Assembly (NCBI GenBank): GCA_964553775.1
Contig: CAZKLU010000040.1
Location: 1 to 18,807 of the forward strand
Source: RUG626 sp964553775
GTDB lineage: Bacteria; Bacillota; Clostridia; Oscillospirales; Oscillospiraceae
Reading direction: 5' to 3'
DNA: 18,807 nt
Shown here: piece after piece, positions 14,818 to 18,807 of the stretch
Position numbering within the stretch: position 1 is the first letter of the stretch
How the letters are laid out: every line of letters begins with the position of its first letter
Made by a program: the position numbers and the translations under genes
The notes under the pieces: model-generated
Told to the model about the DNA's origin: nothing
Databases searched by the model: none
The model's input: the letters and a program-made list of their open reading frames with translations, nothing else

Positions 14818-15714
14818 ATGGATGATATGGAAATATATATAAATAAATTTGAAAGCTACCTGCGAGATGAAAAGAAGGCTTCAAAGAATACATACTCTTC
14901 TTATGTGCGTGACATTCATCAGTTTAACGACTACCTGAACACACATACTTTTGAGACTCTTCTGACAGCGAATAGTGAAACACTGAACAGCTATCTCGAA
15001 TGGTTACGCAGTATCAACAGAGCGGTTGCTTCAGTATCGCGTTCGGCGGCATCGCTCAAGTGCTTCTATAAGTACCTTTTAGCGCAGAATATTGTTTCCT
15101 CAAATCCGCTTAACGGAGTTACGCTGCAAAAAACCGAGAGGAAGCTGCCGCAGATATTGACGAATGAGGAAGTCGAGCTTCTGCTTCAGCAGCCGAAATG
15201 CGTAGATCCGAAAGGATACCGCGACCATGCAATGCTGGAGGTACTGTACGCTACAGGACTTCGCGTGAGTGAACTTATGTCGCTCAATGTTGAGGATGTA
15301 CACCTCGCTACCGGAATTGTGAGATGCGCGTCGGGCAGCAAGGAACGGATGGTTCCGATGTATCCGGCGGCGATAAGAGCGGTTTCGGACTATTTGAAGT
15401 ACGCGAGGGAGAGTATGCTCTCCAATGTCAACGAGAACGCGCTGTTTCTGAACTGCAAAGGTGAGCGTTTATCGCGTCAGGGCTTCTGGAAAATAGTTAA
15501 GCAGTATCAGGATATGGCTCACATTAACAAGGATATTACGCCGCATACGCTCCGCCATTCTTTCGCGGCTCATCTTCTTGAAAACGGTGCCGATATTCAA
15601 TCTCTTCAGGAAATGCTTGGTCACGCGGACAGATCAACTACGCATATTTATACGCTCGTTGTCCGCGATCATCTCAGAGATGTCTATGACAGAACGCACC
15701 CGAGAGCCGTATAG
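14818..15714 (+). CDS. xerD: Tyrosine recombinase XerD
   Basis: This 298-aa site-specific recombinase resolves chromosome dimers at dif together with XerC. It has an N-terminal SAM-like core-binding domain (about 1-90) and a catalytic domain (about 110-290) with the full set: Arg149 (TGLRVSEL), Lys175 (GSKERMVP), His243 and Arg246 (HTLRHSFAAHLL), His269 (GHAD) and the Tyr278 nucleophile (HIYTLV). Length is typical of XerC/D and shorter than phage integrases. ATG 14818 is chosen for its AGGGAGG at proper spacing; a TTG 30 codons-nt upstream (14788) is unsupported. Placement after a SpoIIM-like gene matches B. subtilis xerD and favours XerD over XerC. Confidence 0.9.
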   Translation: MDDMEIYINKFESYLRDEKKASKNTYSSYVRDIHQFNDYLNTHTFETLLTANSETLNSYLEWLRSINRAVASVSRSAASLKCFYKYLLAQNIVSSNPLNGVTLQKTERKLPQILTNEEVELLLQQPKCVDPKGYRDHAMLEVLYATGLRVSELMSLNVEDVHLATGIVRCASGSKERMVPMYPAAIRAVSDYLKYARESMLSNVNENALFLNCKGERLSRQGFWKIVKQYQDMAHINKDITPHTLRHSFAAHLLENGADIQSLQEMLGHADRSTTHIYTLVVRDHLRDVYDRTHPRAV

Positions 15715-15768
15715 TGCATAACATACATATATCATAAATATGCTATATTGTTGATGTATATAGTTTGC

Positions 15769-15832
15769 GGTACAAGATATAGATTTGTGCTGGGGCGCGG
15801 ACAGCTTCTCCATCATCGCTTTGTACCGATGA
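15769..15832 (+). other. Possible structured RNA or 3' element downstream of xerD
   Basis: GGTACAA (15769-15775) can pair with TTGTACC (15821-15827), while TCATCG and CGATGA (15827-15832) form a competing 6-bp hairpin whose loop contains most of the TTGTACC arm. A GCTG/CAGC hairpin lies inside. The stretch 15715-15954 has no gene and ends at a strong terminator, so it is either a long xerD 3' UTR or a small RNA. No clear promoter is seen. Confidence 0.3.
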
Positions 15833-15954
15833 GGTTACAAAAAGAGGGGAGACGTTCGCCTTAAATAAACGGGTCAAAGAGTTTCTCAGCGGTCGTTTCG
15901 CGGCGGGTCAATTTTATATAATTATACTTTTTCATCTGCTATTATGATATTTGC

Positions 15955-15992
15955 GGCTTCAGAACGTGTTTTAGCGTTTTGAAGCCTTTTTT
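15955..15992 (+). terminator. Rho-independent terminator
   Basis: GGCTTCA (15955-15961) pairs with TGAAGCC (15980-15986), extended inside by AACG/CGTT after one mismatch, and is followed by six T (15987-15992). It closes the xerD transcript or the putative RNA before it. Confidence 0.8.
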
Positions 15993-16052
15993 ATGCGATA
16001 TGTGTGTCATTTTTGCACTCACGCGCATATAATATTAAGGGAGGTGCGTGGA

Positions 16053-16199
16053 GTGAAGCGGCATATCAAGGTGTTTGGATGTATTTTAGTTGGCTGCGGA
16101 TTACTTATAATACTCTCAATGGTGCTGCCCGGAACATTCTGGTGGTTCATATTGGGGGCAGCTCTTATCTGCGCGGGAATCGCGGTACTGAGAAGATAG
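16053..16199 (+). CDS. Small two-helix membrane protein (48 aa)
   Basis: The GTG at 16053 follows AAGGGAGGTG closely. The product has a basic start (MKRHIKVF), a hydrophobic helix (about 8-25), a turn containing LPGTFWWF, and a second helix (about 30-45) ending LRR. Small proteins of this pattern are common in Clostridia and of unknown function. It sits 97 bp upstream of sipL on the same strand. A longer frame from 15993 would start inside the terminator tail and is rejected. Confidence 0.7.
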   Translation: MKRHIKVFGCILVGCGLLIILSMVLPGTFWWFILGAALICAGIAVLRR

Positions 16200-16202
16200 A
16201 TG

Positions 16203-16231
16203 TTCTATTTTGCTTTTCCTGCCCATACACT
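16203..16231 (+). promoter_or_regulatory. Sigma-E-type sporulation promoter of sipL
   Basis: TTCTATT (16203-16209), exactly 14 nt, CATACACT (16224-16231). The -10 is a full match to CATACANT, and the -35 matches five of seven positions of KMATATT. It gives a leader of about 58 nt to the sipL ATG. In Clostridioides difficile sipL belongs to the sigma-E regulon (known), so the match is biologically coherent. Confidence 0.65.
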
Positions 16232-16296
16232 AACAATAGACAGACAGCCATTGATTGTAACGGCTTGAAAGTTTTTTGCGCTATGGGAGGAATTGT

Positions 16297-17817
16297 ATGA
16301 ATATTGATTTGAAACAGGAAAAAATCAGCTATGTAAAGCCGATTTTCAGGAGAAAATTTTCGCATGAGGAGATTTTGGAGGTAATAGTTCCGGATACACA
16401 GCCGGATGTTCTTCGTGTTCTGAATGCCGATGGTACCGCGTATATACGCAGTAAGGACTCTGATACCGGACACGTTTCCGCTGCCGGAACGGTAGAGTGC
16501 GCGGTACTCTTCATACCGGAGGATGGGGAGGGGATACGGAGACTTGATGTAAATGTTCCGTTTTCAGTCTCAGCAGACGCGGCGGAAATAGAGCCGGACA
16601 GCCTTATTATTGCCGATGTTTCAGTTTCAGCTTGTGAGGCGAAGCTGATAAACTCACGCAAGCTGCTTGTAAAAACGGAGCTTATGTGTACAGTTGAGTG
16701 CTTCAATACGTTTGAGTTTTCAATAAGTTCAGCAGGGGAGCTGCGCGATGTTTTCGCGAAATCTGAACAGCGGACATTACTGCTGCCATCCGCGGTGGGG
16801 GAGAAGTCCTTTATTTTTTCAGATGAATTAAAGCTCAAATCCGGATCGGAGCCAATAGGAGAAATACTCAGATCCAAGGTAACATTGTCCTGCGATGAAA
16901 TAAAACCGGTCGGGAGAAAAGCGGTCGTTAAGGGGAACGCCTACACTGAAATTGCCTATTGTATGAAAGAAAGCTCGCGAATCGAGACGGAACGCTTCAC
17001 TTCACCTTTCTCACAAATTGTGGAAACTGATTCGGAGACTGAGCCAGCGAAGTTTACAGCGTCTTTGATGCTGACCAGTGTATATGTGTCTCGTGACTAC
17101 CCGGAGGACGCGGAAGATGAGTACCTTAATATAGAGATACACGCTGTAGCGCAGTGTACAGCTTATTCGGAGTATGAGTTAAACTATGTATCTGATGTGT
17201 ACAGTCCAAAATATGAGCTTACACCGGAAAGGCAGGAGCTTGTTTTTGAACTTGCTGAGGATAATTCCGATTTTTCAGACACTGTTCGCGGATCAATACC
17301 GGTTGAAAACCCTGACAATGTATGCCTTCTGTCAGTTACGCCGTGCCAGATAATTTGCGTTGGCGATGATCCGGCATCGGTGACGGTGGTGTTAAATGTC
17401 TCGATGGTATACGAGGATCGCTCCGGTTCAAAGTGGCAGGTTGCGAAAAAGCTGGAGTGTAAGCATGATTTTGATATGGCGATCGATAGCCGCGATGTTT
17501 CAGCGGTGTGCGGAGAGTGTTTCTCGGCGGTATCAAACGGCGAGGTTGAGCTGCGTATACCGATAACGATAAGTGTCAGACGTGAAAATATTATAAAATT
17601 TGATGTAATTGAAGCTGTTGAGTACGATGAAAACACCAAAAAGGACAATTCTCAGCTTCCGTCAATAACTGTTATAAAAGCCGGAAACAAGTGCGGTTTG
17701 TGGGAGCTTTCTAAAAAATACGGTTCATCAATAGAGCTAATCACAGCATATAACAATTTGGATTCGGAACAGTCGCCAGTCGCGGGCAGTATTCTGCTCA
17801 TACCAAGGATCAGATGA
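16297..17817 (+). CDS. sipL: SipL-like DUF3794 + LysM spore coat morphogenesis protein
   Basis: This 506-aa protein is built of DUF3794 repeats (about 25-140, 170-290 and 320-450, each with the beta-rich pattern seen in KAVVKGNAYTEIAYCMKE) and a C-terminal LysM domain (about 458-506: ITVIKAGNKCGLWELSKKYG...AGSILLIPRI). SipL in C. difficile binds SpoIVA through its LysM domain to attach the coat around the forespore in the mother cell. Length and domain order match. I chose the ATG at 16297 with GGGAGG 6 nt before; a TTG at 16276 overlaps that site. A sigma-E-type promoter precedes it, and a bidirectional terminator follows. Confidence 0.88.
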   Translation: MNIDLKQEKISYVKPIFRRKFSHEEILEVIVPDTQPDVLRVLNADGTAYIRSKDSDTGHVSAAGTVECAVLFIPEDGEGIRRLDVNVPFSVSADAAEIEPDSLIIADVSVSACEAKLINSRKLLVKTELMCTVECFNTFEFSISSAGELRDVFAKSEQRTLLLPSAVGEKSFIFSDELKLKSGSEPIGEILRSKVTLSCDEIKPVGRKAVVKGNAYTEIAYCMKESSRIETERFTSPFSQIVETDSETEPAKFTASLMLTSVYVSRDYPEDAEDEYLNIEIHAVAQCTAYSEYELNYVSDVYSPKYELTPERQELVFELAEDNSDFSDTVRGSIPVENPDNVCLLSVTPCQIICVGDDPASVTVVLNVSMVYEDRSGSKWQVAKKLECKHDFDMAIDSRDVSAVCGECFSAVSNGEVELRIPITISVRRENIIKFDVIEAVEYDENTKKDNSQLPSITVIKAGNKCGLWELSKKYGSSIELITAYNNLDSEQSPVAGSILLIPRIR

Positions 17818-17820
17818 AAA

Positions 17821-17854
17821 AAGCTTGAGGAGTTTTTAACCGCTCCTCAAGCTT
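17821..17854. terminator. Bidirectional terminator between sipL and the 40-aa gene
   Basis: A perfect 12-bp stem AAGCTTGAGGAG/CTCCTCAAGCTT (17821-17832 with 17843-17854) and a 10-nt loop. On the minus strand a run of six U follows; on the + strand the tail is TATATTTA. Confidence 0.85.
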
Positions 17855-17859
17855 TATAT

Positions 17860-17982
17860 TTACTTGCAGCTGTTCTGCTGGTTTTTATTCTGCTGCTGGT
17901 TCTGCTGTGTGTTGTTCTGCTGCGTATTATTCTGCTCAGTTTGCTGCTTGTCGTTCTTATACTGATTATTTTTGTTTGACAT
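17860..17982 (-). CDS. Gln/Asn-rich small protein (40 aa)
   Basis: The ATG at 17982 is preceded by GGGAGGTGATAATA, and the stop is followed within 5 nt by a strong terminator. The 40-aa product starts MSNKNNQYKNDKQQ, is 50-60 percent Gln plus Asn with QQN repeats, and has one Cys near the end (NSCK). This composition resembles small spore-associated or SASP-like proteins, and it converges on sipL, so a spore role is plausible but inferred. The upstream promoter fits both sigma-A and, loosely, sigma-G. Confidence 0.7.
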   Translation of the reverse strand: MSNKNNQYKNDKQQTEQNNTQQNNTQQNQQQNKNQQNSCK

Positions 17983-18007
17983 TATTATCACCTCCCGCGA
18001 ACAATGT

Positions 18008-18037
18008 TATTATAGACAAAAAATCGAAATTTATACA
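18008..18037 (-). promoter_or_regulatory. Promoter of the Gln/Asn-rich gene (sigma-A or sigma-G type)
   Basis: On the minus strand: TGTATA (18032-18037), a 17-nt spacer, TATAATA (18008-18014). The -10 is perfect for sigma-A but the -35 is poor. Read as a forespore promoter (GHATR, about 18 nt, CATNHTA), GTATA fits fully and the -10 misses only its first base. Confidence 0.45.
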
Positions 18038-18157
18038 TCAAAATATATGTTGTACCGCGACGAGATGAGAATTTCAAAAAAATTATTATGCAAGAGAGAT
18101 ATAGGGAGGAGGCAGGCAGCAGGGAGGGGGCAGAGCCGGATTTGCGCCGGACACGTT

Positions 18158-18185
18158 ATTCAACAAAATTAAAATTTTGTTGAAT
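18158..18185. repeat. 28-bp near-perfect palindrome
   Basis: ATTCAACAAAATT (18158-18170) and AATTTTGTTGAAT (18173-18185) are exact reverse complements around two A. There is no U-run. It may be a host terminator-like hairpin or a site linked to the integrated element to its right. Around it, 18038-18157 contains a purine-rich run (about 18102-18135) and no gene. Confidence 0.55.
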
Positions 18186-18325
18186 GTAGGGGAGTTCCGG
18201 AGAATGTTGTTTATTATAACTTATTATATCCTGTAAAATCGTCTCTGTTTTGTAAACTCTGCACAAAACTTTTTCCTAATGTTTGTCATTAAATTATCTC
18301 ATCTTGTTATATCTTGTTTTGCAAA

Positions 18326-18347
18326 TGCCGTAAAATTGCCGTAAAAT
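18326..18347 (+). repeat. Tandem TGCCGTAAAAT, two copies beside the integrase gene
   Basis: Exact 11-bp copies at 18326-18336 and 18337-18347, 35 bp past the integrase stop. Their location fits arm-type recombinase binding sites near an attachment end. The core crossover site cannot be defined without the other end. Confidence 0.45.
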
Positions 18348-18381
18348 TCTGTGGCTATACTTCGCAGCTGAGATTTGGGGG

Positions 18382-18807
18382 TTACGCTATTGCGAATTTG
18401 CCTTCAGCCGACTTGAACGCTTCCTCGACGGTATTTGACGATACTTGAGCGTATACGTTCATTGTAATGTTGTAATCCGCGTGACCCATGACTTCTTGCA
18501 GAACCTTTGTATCAATTCCCAGCTCAACCATTCTTGAGCAAAAACTGTGTCTGAATATATGCGGAGTTATATTGTCTATAATGAGTGGCTTGCGGTTTTC
18601 TTTAAGCGCGTTTTCTTTTTCCTGTTCATTATATAACTCTGCTATCTTACTGATTCTGGCAAATACTGTATGATACTTCAAAACACGATTCTGCCGAGAA
18701 ACAAACACGAAATCACTGCATCCGTCCACCACTGTCTGCTGGCAATACCCGTCTCCATGCTGCTTCTTGTATTCTTCTTCTAAAACACTTCTTACAGATT
18801 CAAACAT
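18382..18807 (-). CDS. int: Tyrosine-type integrase, C-terminal part (runs off the window)
   Basis: At least 141 aa of the catalytic domain are present: His83 and Arg86 (HIFRHSFCSRM), His109 (GHADYN) and the Tyr119 nucleophile (NVYAQV), numbered from the visible Met at the edge, which is probably internal because integrases of this type run near 350-400 aa. The HIFRHSFCSRM...TMNVYAQV signature is that of integrative and conjugative element or phage integrases and not XerC/D. Its 3' end points left, as in Tn916-type elements where int lies at the border reading outward. The element body should therefore lie to the right and its end between about 17.99 and 18.38 kb. Confidence 0.88.
   Translation of the reverse strand: MFESVRSVLEEEYKKQHGDGYCQQTVVDGCSDFVFVSRQNRVLKYHTVFARISKIAELYNEQEKENALKENRKPLIIDNITPHIFRHSFCSRMVELGIDTKVLQEVMGHADYNITMNVYAQVSSNTVEEAFKSAEGKFAIA

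Overview
The window reads as chromosomal DNA of a spore-forming, low-to-mid GC Clostridia species, probably close to Oscillospiraceae/Ruminococcaceae. Reasons: DnaD- and DnaI-type helicase loaders, a PPi-type phosphofructokinase, a SipL-like DUF3794+LysM spore protein, a SpoIIM-like gene beside xerD, and strong AGGAGG-type ribosome binding sites. The taxonomic call is inference from gene content. I saw no tRNA, rRNA or CRISPR.

Left end (1-3.6 kb): positions 489-720 have the anatomy of a bacterial replication origin. There are eight DnaA-box-like 9-mers, three pairs of them abutting or nearly so. The last pair runs into seven DnaA-trio triplets and then an AT-only stretch. No dnaA lies within the window. 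The origin is instead followed by a dnaD-like and a dnaI-like helicase-loader gene, separated by five degenerate ~75-bp tandem repeats. Consensus-grade sigma-A promoters point outward on both sides of the origin, and a 15-bp element lies in inverted orientation on the two flanks. Most large genes to the right are on the + strand, as expected for the leading strand of a rightward fork.

Middle (3.7-13.1 kb): an AlkD-type DNA glycosylase; a small gene of unknown function with a gene relic; PPi-phosphofructokinase (minus strand); a membrane HtrA-like protease directly abutting a DUF5662-like gene; a TetR-type regulator; a conserved 73-aa protein; and a macro-domain protein with an extra C-terminal domain. 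Then comes a gene-poor 1.4 kb holding a 45-aa ORF with a near-perfect promoter and signs of decayed genes.

Right (13.1-18 kb): a sporulation-linked block with a TIGR04086-type membrane protein, a SpoIIM-like protein, XerD, a 48-aa membrane protein and SipL. A near-perfect sigma-E-type promoter lies in front of sipL. Converging on sipL is a 40-aa Gln/Asn-rich gene that shares its terminator.

The right edge (18.38-18.81 kb) is the C-terminal part of a second tyrosine recombinase. It looks like the integrase at the border of an integrated element that continues beyond the window.
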